64,000 nucleotides of DNA, taken from assembly GCF_031453615.1 (NCBI RefSeq), contig NZ_JAVIZT010000001.1, positions 3,162,001 to 3,226,000 of the forward strand, in the 5' to 3' direction. The position numbers and the translations under genes were made by a program. Each line of letters begins with the position of its first letter. Position 1 is the stretch's first letter. Origin of the DNA: Microbacterium sp. SORGH_AS_0428. GTDB taxonomy: Bacteria; Actinomycetota; Actinomycetes; Actinomycetales; Microbacteriaceae. Positions 53,702 through 61,047 of the stretch are shown piece after piece. The notes below the pieces were generated by a model, which was not told where the DNA came from, made no database searches, and was given only the letters and a program-made list of their open reading frames with translations.

Positions 53702-54952
53702 TCAGCCCTCGGTCCATCGGCGCAGCGCCTCGCGGGACGCGCGCGCGGTCTCCTCGCGGCTCTCCTCATCGTCCTCCGCCGTGTCGGCGGTGTCGTCGTG
53801 CGCCGGCTGCGGCCTGGCCGTCCACTCGGAGAGGTCGACCGGCAGCGTGGGCATGCCCTCCGCGGACGCAGAGCCCGCCCGATCCTCCTCCTCCGAGAGG
53901 TACGCGCCCAGCTCCGCCGGATCGTAGGCGTCGGTCTGCATCGACGTCTGCCCACCGGCGGGCTCGGTCTCCGGCACCCGCCCGAGAAGGGCGATCGCGT
54001 CGTCGACATCGGCGGAACCGGTCCGAACGAGCTCGGTTCCCACGGTCGCGTCGGCGAGGGATGCCAGAAGCTTCGTGGCGTCCTCGACGACGAACTCGTC
54101 GCCCTGATCGACGCCGTGCACCAGCCACTTGGCGAACTCGAGCTCGGCGAACAGTCTCGCCCGGGCGATCAGGGCCGGGTCGGGCGAGTGATGGGAGGCC
54201 GCCGTGTATCCCTCGTGGACGCCCTCGACCGATTCCGGCGCGGATCCCAGCCACCGCAGATCCACGGCGGGATCCCCGATCGACAGGCCCTGCCAATCGA
54301 GAAGGGCGACCACCTCGGGCATCTCATCGACGTCGTCGAAGACGAAGGAGGACACATCGAGCCCGTCGAGGACGACCGTGGGCTCGTAGCGCCATGCGGC
54401 GTCGTCGTCGAGAAGGCTCAGCCAGCGCTCGCGGAGCTCGGGCAGGAGGCGACCTGTGTCGTCCGCGCGCTCGACGAGGCGCCGTGCCTCGGTGCGCACC
54501 TGCTGCGCGGAGCGCACCGGGTACCCCTCGGCGCGGATCACGGTGACGGGAAGGTCGTGCACCGCGGCGATCGCGCGGCCGACGAGTCCGGTGAATCCCG
54601 GACCGGGCGGCAGATCGGCTGCGTCGACGCGGTAGCCGGCCAGGTAGTCGGTGACGATGACCTGGTCGGATCCCATCGAGGTCTCGCCCAGCACCGTGGG
54701 CGCCTGAAAGGGGAGCAGACTGCGCACACCGGCGCTCAGCGAGGACAGCACGCGGGCGTCGGCGCGCGCCGTGCGACCCGCTTCGTCGTCTGCTGCCACG
54801 CGCACCACGACGCGCCGGCCGTCGGCGAGATCCACCAGCGCCGCGGCGGTGCCGGCCTCATCCGTGCTGCCCAGTCGCCCCGCGCTCACGACGACGGCCT
54901 CCGGAAGAGCCGCCGTCACCGACGCGGCTAGAGTGAGAGGTGAGCGTGGCAT
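53702..54952 (-). CDS. Aminoglycoside/macrolide phosphotransferase-like protein
   Basis: 416 residues with a kinase-like fold: VVVRVAADDEAG (nucleotide-binding lysine position replaced by Arg/Val context), FTGLVGRAIAAVHDLP, and the metal-binding VVALLDWQGLSIGDPAVDLR block. The usual HGDLHxxN catalytic loop is not clear (VVLDGLDVSSFVFDD occupies its place: the first His is missing and Asp remains). The C-terminal 100 residues are acidic and disordered. It may be a house-keeping or inactive member rather than a resistance enzyme. ATG 54952 fits the -10 box six bases upstream. It converges on adnB. Confidence 0.8.
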   Translation of the reverse strand: MPRSPLTLAASVTAALPEAVVVSAGRLGSTDEAGTAAALVDLADGRRVVVRVAADDEAGRTARADARVLSSLSAGVRSLLPFQAPTVLGETSMGSDQVIVTDYLAGYRVDAADLPPGPGFTGLVGRAIAAVHDLPVTVIRAEGYPVRSAQQVRTEARRLVERADDTGRLLPELRERWLSLLDDDAAWRYEPTVVLDGLDVSSFVFDDVDEMPEVVALLDWQGLSIGDPAVDLRWLGSAPESVEGVHEGYTAASHHSPDPALIARARLFAELEFAKWLVHGVDQGDEFVVEDATKLLASLADATVGTELVRTGSADVDDAIALLGRVPETEPAGGQTSMQTDAYDPAELGAYLSEEEDRAGSASAEGMPTLPVDLSEWTARPQPAHDDTADTAEDDEESREETARASREALRRWTEG

Positions 54953-54958
54953 GCACTC

Positions 54959-54964
54959 AGGGTA
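54959..54964 (-). promoter_or_regulatory. -10 box, leaderless start of the phosphotransferase gene
   Basis: On the minus strand TACCCT ends six bases before ATG 54952. No Shine-Dalgarno sequence. Confidence 0.5.
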
Positions 54965-55015
54965 GGCGTCCACCCCCGGCCCGAGCCGGTCGCCACGCCC
55001 GTCGAGGAGGTATCG

Positions 55016-55906
55016 GTGAGCGTTTCCGACACCGGTGCACAGTCTCTGTTCCCGCTCCGGCGTGCCGCGGACGAGCGGCAGGATCCGGCGCTGGTCGACA
55101 GGCTGCGCGCCGACGAGACCACTCTCGCCCTGGCCGTGGCGGGCGACCTCGTGTCGATATCCGGCAGCGCCGAGAATCCTCGCCTGCGCCTGGTGCCCGC
55201 AGCCGAAGTCACCGCATCCGAGTGGGCCTTCCTCGGCCGCACGATCGACGGTCGGGGCGTCCTCGCGGCGGTGACCGAGACCGTGCGTGAGCCGTTCGCC
55301 CGGCTGCGGGAGATCGGCGGCCTGCTTCCGCAGACGGAATCGGATGCGGCGACGACCGCCGTGGCACTGGGCAGCTGGCTGCGCGAGCAGGCGTACTGCC
55401 CGTTCTGCGGCACGCGCACCGAACTGCGTCAGGCGGGCTGGGCACGCCACTGCCCGCACTGCGGCCGCGAGCACTTCCCGCGCACGGACCCCGCGATCAT
55501 CGTCGCGGTGCACGACGCCGACGACCCGGATCGGTTGCTTCTGGGCAGCAACGCCGCCTGGCCCGCGGGAAGGTACTCCTGCTTCGCCGGCTTCGCGGAG
55601 GCGGGCGAGTCCCTGGAGGACGCGGTCGCCCGCGAGGTCGCGGAGGAGGCGGGGGTGGAGCTGGTCGGTGTGCGCTATCGCGGCTCCCAGTCCTGGCCGT
55701 ACCCGCGTTCGCTGATGCTCGGCTTCCACGCGGCCGCACGGGTCGCCGAGGCGGCTCGCCCCGACGGCGAGGAGATCGTCGAGGTGCGCTGGTTCACGCG
55801 CGAGGAGATCGGGGAGGCGCTCGAGGGCAGGGGAGAGATCGTGCTGCCCGGCTCCGCATCCATCTCCTGGCGTCTGATCCGCGACTGGTACGAGGAGCGC
55901 AAGTGA
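55016..55906 (+). CDS. nudC: NAD(H) diphosphatase NudC
   Basis: 296 residues. The zinc ribbon is CPFCGTRTELRQ then HCPHCGREHFPR. The Nudix box spans GFAEAGESLEDAVAREVAEE and AGVEL, with the catalytic REVAEE core intact. The NudC-specific motif appears as SQSWPYPRSLMLGF (usually SQPWPFPxS). It hydrolyses NADH or removes NAD caps from RNA. GTG 55016 has GAGGAGG upstream. Its stop overlaps the uvrD2 start in GTGA. The order adnAB-nudC-uvrD2 matches mycobacteria. Confidence 0.95.
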   Translation: MSVSDTGAQSLFPLRRAADERQDPALVDRLRADETTLALAVAGDLVSISGSAENPRLRLVPAAEVTASEWAFLGRTIDGRGVLAAVTETVREPFARLREIGGLLPQTESDAATTAVALGSWLREQAYCPFCGTRTELRQAGWARHCPHCGREHFPRTDPAIIVAVHDADDPDRLLLGSNAAWPAGRYSCFAGFAEAGESLEDAVAREVAEEAGVELVGVRYRGSQSWPYPRSLMLGFHAAARVAEAARPDGEEIVEVRWFTREEIGEALEGRGEIVLPGSASISWRLIRDWYEERK

Positions 55907-57663
55907 GCGTCGACATCCTGGCCGGGCTCGACGAGCAGCAGCACGCCGCGGTGATGGCGGTGCGGGGTCCGGTGCGGGTCCTGGCCGGAGCGGGCACGGG
56001 CAAGACCCGCGTGATCACGCGACGCATCGCCTACGGCGTCGACAGCGGCACGTACTCACCCGGGCGCGTGATGGCGCTGACCTTCACGGCGAAGGCGGCC
56101 GGCGAGATGCGCGGGCGTCTGCGCGCGCTCGGCATCGTGGGCGTCGCGGCGCGCACGTTCCACGCGGCCGCGCTCTCCCAGCTGAACTATTTCTGGCCGC
56201 AGGTGGCGGGCTCACCCGCCCCGCGCATCGTCGACAACAAAGTGCGCCTGCTCGCACAGGCGGCGGAGCAGCAGCGCCTGCACCTCGACACCGCGACCCT
56301 GCGCGACGTCGCCTCCCACATCGAGCAGCGCAAGGTCGCGATGCGGCGGATCGACGAGATCGGCAGCACACGCCCCGTCACCATCGGCACGCTCGACACC
56401 GGACAGATCCGCGATCTGCACGCCGCCTACGAGAAGCTGAAGGACGAACGTCACCAGCTGGACTTCGAAGACGTCCTGCTGGCCTGCGCGGGCATGATCG
56501 AGGCGGAGCCGCGCGTCGCCCAGTCGGTGCGCGAGCAGTACCGGCACTTCACCGTGGACGAGTTCCAGGACGTGTCGCCGCTGCAGAACAGACTGCTCGA
56601 GCTGTGGCTCGGCGAGCGACGCGACCTGTGCGTCGTGGGCGACGCGAGCCAGACCATCTACTCCTTCGCCGGCGCGCGCGCCGACTATCTCCTGGACTTC
56701 CCCCGGCACCACCCCGACGCGCGCAGCTTCACCCTCGAGCACAACTACCGCAGCGACCAGCCCGTGCTCCGGGTGGCCAACGCGCTCATGCGCGGCCGTC
56801 CCGGCGCGCTGCAGCTGGTCACCGATCGCGGCGCGGACTCTCCCGTGCCCACGGTGACCCGCTTCGACGACGACGCCCACGAGGCCGCGGGTGTGGCCGC
56901 CCGCATCCGCGCGCAGCTCGACGACGGGGTGGATCCGCGCCAGATCGCCGTGTTGTACCGGGCCCACGCGCAGTCGGCGGAGCTCGTGACGGCACTCGCG
57001 GATGCGGGCGTTCCCACCAGCGTCATGGGCGGCAAGCGCTTCTTCGACCTGCCCGAGGTGCGTCAGGCCGTCATGGCGCTGCGCGCCGCGACGGTGGCCC
57101 CCATGCAGGGAGGATTCCGCGACACGGTTCGCGACGTGCTCCGCGGATGCGGGTACACCGACGAGCCGCCGGCCGTCGGCGGGGCCCTGCGCGATGCGTG
57201 GGAAGCACGCGCTGCGCTGCTCGCGCTCGCCGAGGAGCAACCCGAGGACACCACGCTGCGCGCGTTCACCGACGATCTGATGGCCAGGGCGAGAGATCAG
57301 CACGAGCCCTCGTTGGCGACGGTGACGCTTGCGACGCTGCACGCGGCGAAGGGCCTCGAGTGGGACCACGTGCACCTCGTCGGGTTGTCGGAGGGGCTGC
57401 TGCCCATCTCCTACGCGCAAGGATTCGAGCAGATCGACGAGGAGCGGCGGCTGGCATACGTCGGCATCACGCGGGCCGCGCGTACGCTGTCGCTCTCGTG
57501 GGCATCGCAGTCGGCGCGTCAGGCGCGGCAGCCGTCGAGATTTCTGCAAGAGATCGGCACGCGCACGCTGGATGAACGACCGGCCAGGCCGACCGCCGGT
57601 GGGGTGAGGAGGCCGCGAACGTCATCCGGCACCGGGCGGCCGACGGCGGCAGCTGACCGGTGA
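55903..57663 (+). CDS. uvrD2: UvrD2-like superfamily 1 DNA helicase, short form
   Basis: 586 residues. Motifs: RVLAGAGTGKTRVITR (I), LTFTAKAAGEMRGR (Ia), FTVDEFQDVSPLQ (II), GDASQTIYSFAGA (III), NYRSDQPVL (IV), LHAAKGLEWDHVHL (V) and AYVGITRAARTLSLSW (VI). M. tuberculosis UvrD2 continues with a tetracysteine module and an HRDC domain; here the protein ends about 35 residues after motif VI region in a Pro/Arg tail, so both are missing. The last 197 bases overlap the E1-like gene on the other strand. GTG 55903 overlaps the nudC stop. Confidence 0.92.
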   Translation: MSVDILAGLDEQQHAAVMAVRGPVRVLAGAGTGKTRVITRRIAYGVDSGTYSPGRVMALTFTAKAAGEMRGRLRALGIVGVAARTFHAAALSQLNYFWPQVAGSPAPRIVDNKVRLLAQAAEQQRLHLDTATLRDVASHIEQRKVAMRRIDEIGSTRPVTIGTLDTGQIRDLHAAYEKLKDERHQLDFEDVLLACAGMIEAEPRVAQSVREQYRHFTVDEFQDVSPLQNRLLELWLGERRDLCVVGDASQTIYSFAGARADYLLDFPRHHPDARSFTLEHNYRSDQPVLRVANALMRGRPGALQLVTDRGADSPVPTVTRFDDDAHEAAGVAARIRAQLDDGVDPRQIAVLYRAHAQSAELVTALADAGVPTSVMGGKRFFDLPEVRQAVMALRAATVAPMQGGFRDTVRDVLRGCGYTDEPPAVGGALRDAWEARAALLALAEEQPEDTTLRAFTDDLMARARDQHEPSLATVTLATLHAAKGLEWDHVHLVGLSEGLLPISYAQGFEQIDEERRLAYVGITRAARTLSLSWASQSARQARQPSRFLQEIGTRTLDERPARPTAGGVRRPRTSSGTGRPTAAADR

Positions 57664-58300
57664 GCAGGCGAGCGGCATAGGCGACGGCCTCGCCGAGGAG
57701 CGCCGCCGTCACCGGGGGTGCGGGCTGGGACATGAGCTGCGCCGCGATGCCCGGCCATGCCGCATCCTCGTCACGACGATGCGCGGCGTCGCACGCGAGG
57801 CAGGGGCCGTCGCCGGGCGTGACCAGCGGCCCCACGTGTACCCGGTCACCCGCGAGGATGACCGGCAGATGCGGCCGCTCGTCCCGCAGATGTCCGCGAT
57901 AGCGACCGGGGTCGGCGACGAACGACTCCAGCATGATCACCGTGCAGCGCTCGTCGGGATCGGTCACGAGCTCGACCGAGGTGTCGAGCAGCCGGATCAC
58001 GGCGACGGCGACGGCGCCGTCGACGGCGTCGGAGACCTCGAAGCCCACGCGCGTGCGGGGAGCGTCCGAGCACAGGACGGGCGCGAGCTGCTCCAGCATG
58101 TCTGCCACGGCCGCTCGGTCCGCCCCGAGCGAGGCGGCCAGGGTCATCGCGTCGTTGGCGCTCACACCGGTGCGCAGCGCATGCACGAGCCATTCGTGCC
58201 ACGGCTCCGCCTCGGCGATCACGGCGCGCGCCTGGTCTCCGAACTGCAGCGTGCGCTCGTCGCGCCAGACCGGTGGATAGGCGGGATCGAGTCGGAGCAT
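57467..58300 (-). CDS. E1/ThiF-like TOMM leader-binding-type protein, orphan
   Basis: 277 residues. The N-terminal part (LRLDPAYPPVWRDERTLQFG) has a winged-helix look. The rest resembles the non-ATP-binding E1-like partner annotated in actinobacteria as TOMM precursor leader peptide-binding protein. The likely zinc ligands are Cys167 and Cys170 (CLAC) with Cys246 and Cys248 (HPACAC). No YcaO cyclodehydratase, dehydrogenase or precursor peptide is nearby, so a role in azole peptide synthesis is unsupported. Equivalent genes stand beside uvrD2 in many actinobacteria. Residues 213-277, including the last two cysteines, are antisense to uvrD2. A weak CAGAAT -10 lies six bases before ATG 58300. 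Confidence 0.75.
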   Translation of the reverse strand: MLRLDPAYPPVWRDERTLQFGDQARAVIAEAEPWHEWLVHALRTGVSANDAMTLAASLGADRAAVADMLEQLAPVLCSDAPRTRVGFEVSDAVDGAVAVAVIRLLDTSVELVTDPDERCTVIMLESFVADPGRYRGHLRDERPHLPVILAGDRVHVGPLVTPGDGPCLACDAAHRRDEDAAWPGIAAQLMSQPAPPVTAALLGEAVAYAARLLTGQLPPSAARCRMTFAASSPHRRSAWPVVHPACACRSLAEISTAAAPDAPTAMPTRATAYARPA

Positions 58301-58383
58301 GCCCCGATTCTGTTCCCGTCGGCACCGACGCCGCGGTTGTCCACACCGCCGCAACCGGCCGCTGGCCGGCTGGGGAGGAGAGA

Positions 58384-59739
58384 TCAGACGGGACGGGGGC
58401 CCTCGGGCCCCTCACCGCCCTCCTCTTCGGCGAGCAACTGCTCGAGGGCCTCGTCCATCGCGTCCCGCTCCGGAGCCTCGCCCCGCGCACGTGCGGAGAG
58501 TCGCTCGATCAGCGCGGTCGGGTCGTCGATGTCGGCCGCGCCGGGGAGCAGGTCCGGATAGTCCCAGAGGGCGTCGCGACCTGCGACACCGACCGCGTCG
58601 GTGACCTGTCGCCACATCGCCGCGGCTTCCCGCATCCGCCGTGGACGCAACTCGAGGCCGACCAGCGAGCCCAGCGCCTTCTCGGCGGGACCGCCGACGG
58701 CGCGCCGTCGGCGGACGACCTCCGCGATGCGGTCGGCGCTGGGCAGCCGATGGGTCGCGTCTGCCGTCACGATGTCGACCCAGCCCTCGATGAGCGCGAG
58801 GAGGGTTTCGAGGCGTGTGAGGGCGAGATCCTGCTGCTCGGTGCGCTCGGGAAGCAGCGCACCGCTCTCGAGAGCCTGGCGCAGCTCCTCGGGCTGGCTG
58901 GGATCGAACCGCTCCGCGAGCTCTTCGAGCCGGCTCGTGTCGACATGGATGCCGCGGGCGAACTCGGTCACCTGGGCGATGACGTCCAGTCGCAGCCAGC
59001 GGGCATGGCGGAAGAGGCGGGCGTGGGCGAGCTCCCGCGTCGCCACGTACAGCGCGAGCTGGTCTTCGGGGATCTCCAGACCCTGGCCGAAGTCGGCGAA
59101 GTTCTGCGGCAGGATCGCCGCGGCGCCGGCGGGCATGACGGGAAGCCCCACGTCGCCGCCGCTGACGACCTCCATGGACAGTCGCCCGACGACCTGGCCC
59201 AGCTGTGTCGCGAACAGCGAGCCGCCGATCGAGCGCATCATGCGCCCCGCGCCCTGGAGCATGGCCTGCATCTCCTCGGGAGCCTGCTCGGACAGCGTCG
59301 CCGTGAGGGCGTCGGCGATGCTCGTGGCGACGGGCTCGGCGAGCTCGCGCCAGACCGGCATCGTCGCCTCCACCCAGGCGCCGCGGGTGAGGGCGCGCGG
59401 CGCCTCGGAGAGCTCGGAGATGGTGGTGGCCTCACCCAGCCACAGGGTGGCGAGCGAGAACGCCTGGTCGAGGTCGCTGCGGGATACTGCGGCCACGCCG
59501 AGATCGCTCTGGTTCGCGATGTGCAGAGCCTGACGCTCGGCCGCATCCCACGCGATCGAGCCGTCCGAGCTCGTGAAGGCGCGCTGCATCTGGCCCATCA
59601 TCTGCTGCATCATCGCCGGGTCGACGCCCATCTGCTGGAGCTGTCGCAGCTGCTCCGGGTCGAGACCGTCGGCTCCGAACAGCTGGCGCAGCAGCTCCTG
59701 GAACTGGTCTTCGGGGCTCCGGTCGTCCTCGTCTGCCAC
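58384..59739 (-). CDS. DUF2342/zinc-dependent metalloprotease-like protein (Rv3195-type)
   Basis: 451 residues. An N-terminal Gln/Met-rich segment (LRQLQQMGVDPAMMQQMMGQ) precedes a mainly helical body. The motif annotated as metal-binding in this family reads ATRELAHARLFRHARWLR; the first His of HExxH is Arg, so zinc-protease activity is not assured by the motif. Further conserved blocks are LEIPEDQLALYVATRE and LIEGWVDIVTADA. The acidic C-terminus is disordered. GTG 59739 has AAAGGCG upstream. The position next to the PDZ/Lon-like and UPF0182 genes is as in Rv3195-Rv3193c. Confidence 0.88.
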   Translation of the reverse strand: MADEDDRSPEDQFQELLRQLFGADGLDPEQLRQLQQMGVDPAMMQQMMGQMQRAFTSSDGSIAWDAAERQALHIANQSDLGVAAVSRSDLDQAFSLATLWLGEATTISELSEAPRALTRGAWVEATMPVWRELAEPVATSIADALTATLSEQAPEEMQAMLQGAGRMMRSIGGSLFATQLGQVVGRLSMEVVSGGDVGLPVMPAGAAAILPQNFADFGQGLEIPEDQLALYVATRELAHARLFRHARWLRLDVIAQVTEFARGIHVDTSRLEELAERFDPSQPEELRQALESGALLPERTEQQDLALTRLETLLALIEGWVDIVTADATHRLPSADRIAEVVRRRRAVGGPAEKALGSLVGLELRPRRMREAAAMWRQVTDAVGVAGRDALWDYPDLLPGAADIDDPTALIERLSARARGEAPERDAMDEALEQLLAEEEGGEGPEGPRPV

Positions 59740-59862
59740 GTCAGGCGCCTTTCAGCCGGGGGATAACGTCCCGTTCTACGCTAGTCGCAGGGATACATCG
59801 CACAGCCGGGCGAACACGACTTCGCCGTACGCCGGCCGCGAACGGCCGACGAAAGAGGCACA

Positions 59863-60984
59863 GTGACATTGTTCGAGACCCCGGGCGCGCTCGCGCCCGA
59901 GCCGCCGCGGCGACGCATGCCGCGGGGCGTGGTGGCCGGTATCTGGGCGCTGATCGTGGCGCTGCTGGCGCTGCTGGCGATGTCGTTCCTGCCCAGCCCG
60001 TACGTGATCGAGCGCCCCGGGCCCGTCTACAACACCCTCGGCGAGGTCACCGACGCCGACGGCAAGGACGTGCCGTTGATCGCCATCGACGGCGCCGAGA
60101 CATACCCCACCGACGGATCGTTGGACCTGTTGACCGTGCAGGTCATCGGCTCTCCGGAGCAGCGGCTGTCTTGGCTGGATGCGGCCGTCGCCTGGTTCGA
60201 TCCCACGAAGGCCGTCGTCCCCATGGAGCAGATCTTCCCGACGGGACAGACGAGCGAGCAGCGGTCGGAGCAGAACACCGCGATGATGGTGGACTCGCAG
60301 GCGGATGCCACCGCGGCCGCCCTCACGCATCTCCGCTACGACGTGAACCCGCAGCTGCAGGTCACCGCCGTCGCTGACGGGTCACCCGCGAACGGTCAGC
60401 TCCAGGCGGGGGACCGCGTCCTTCAGGCGAACGGCACGGCTGTCACGACCGCCGAGGGCCTGCGCCGCATCATCAACGACGGTGCGGGCGCCCCCATCCA
60501 GATCCTCGTCGACCGCGGCGGTGCGCAGCAGAGCGTCACGGTCACCCCGCAGGAGGGGACGGGCGACGCCGCGGGCGTGTGGCAGATCGGCATCACCCTC
60601 ACCGTCTCCTACACCTTCCCCTTCGACGTCCAGGTGCAGCTCAACAACGTCGGGGGACCGTCGGCCGGCATGATGTTCGCGCTCGGGATGATCGATCAGC
60701 TCACCCCGGGCGAGCTCAACGGAGGCGCGCAGGTCGCCGGCACCGGCACCATCAGCGCCGACGGCGACGTGGGACCCATCGGCGGCATCCGGCAGAAGCT
60801 CTGGGGCGCGCACGACGCGGGTGCCCAGTACTTCCTCGCGCCCGGAAGCAACTGCGACGAGGTCGTCGGCCATGTTCCCGACGGGCTCCGGGTCTTCTCG
60901 GTGTCGACGCTCGACGACGCCGTGGACGTGCTGGGCGCGATCTCGTCCGGCGCCGATCTGGATGCGCTTCCCACCTGCAGCTGA
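59863..60984 (+). CDS. PDZ-domain Lon-like (S16) membrane protease
   Basis: 373 residues. A single N-terminal membrane helix (about 22-42) anchors an extracytoplasmic protein. A PDZ domain (about 165-235, VTAVADGSPANGQLQAGDRV) is followed by a Lon-like proteolytic domain. The catalytic Ser is in NNVGGPSAGMMFALG and the Lys in IGGIRQKLWGAHDAGA, the Ser-Lys dyad of family S16. It corresponds to Rv3194c. It lies between DUF2342 (divergent) and UPF0182 (same strand, 63-base gap). GTG 59863 has AAAGAGG upstream. Confidence 0.93.
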   Translation: MTLFETPGALAPEPPRRRMPRGVVAGIWALIVALLALLAMSFLPSPYVIERPGPVYNTLGEVTDADGKDVPLIAIDGAETYPTDGSLDLLTVQVIGSPEQRLSWLDAAVAWFDPTKAVVPMEQIFPTGQTSEQRSEQNTAMMVDSQADATAAALTHLRYDVNPQLQVTAVADGSPANGQLQAGDRVLQANGTAVTTAEGLRRIINDGAGAPIQILVDRGGAQQSVTVTPQEGTGDAAGVWQIGITLTVSYTFPFDVQVQLNNVGGPSAGMMFALGMIDQLTPGELNGGAQVAGTGTISADGDVGPIGGIRQKLWGAHDAGAQYFLAPGSNCDEVVGHVPDGLRVFSVSTLDDAVDVLGAISSGADLDALPTCS

Positions 60985-61035
60985 CCGATCGCCGTGCATA
61001 GGGGGCTCACGGCGACCGTCGGCGTACGCCCCTCG

Positions 61036-61041
61036 TAGGAT
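61036..61041 (+). promoter_or_regulatory. -10 box, leaderless start of the UPF0182 gene
   Basis: TAGGAT ends six bases before GTG 61048. GAAGGG fills the six bases, too near the start to be a usual Shine-Dalgarno. Confidence 0.5.
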
Positions 61042-61047
61042 GAAGGG

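Noticed and set aside
53674..53710. Short hairpin across the adnB and phosphotransferase stop codons
   Set aside because: Pairing is short and arises mainly because the two stop codons are mirror images; not convincing as a terminator.
53702..54952. Calling the phosphotransferase an antibiotic resistance gene
   Set aside because: The catalytic loop is altered and the neighbourhood is conserved core, with no mobile element.
57467..58300. A TOMM/azole RiPP biosynthetic cluster
   Set aside because: Only the E1-like protein is present; no YcaO, dehydrogenase, precursor peptide or exporter lies within reach.
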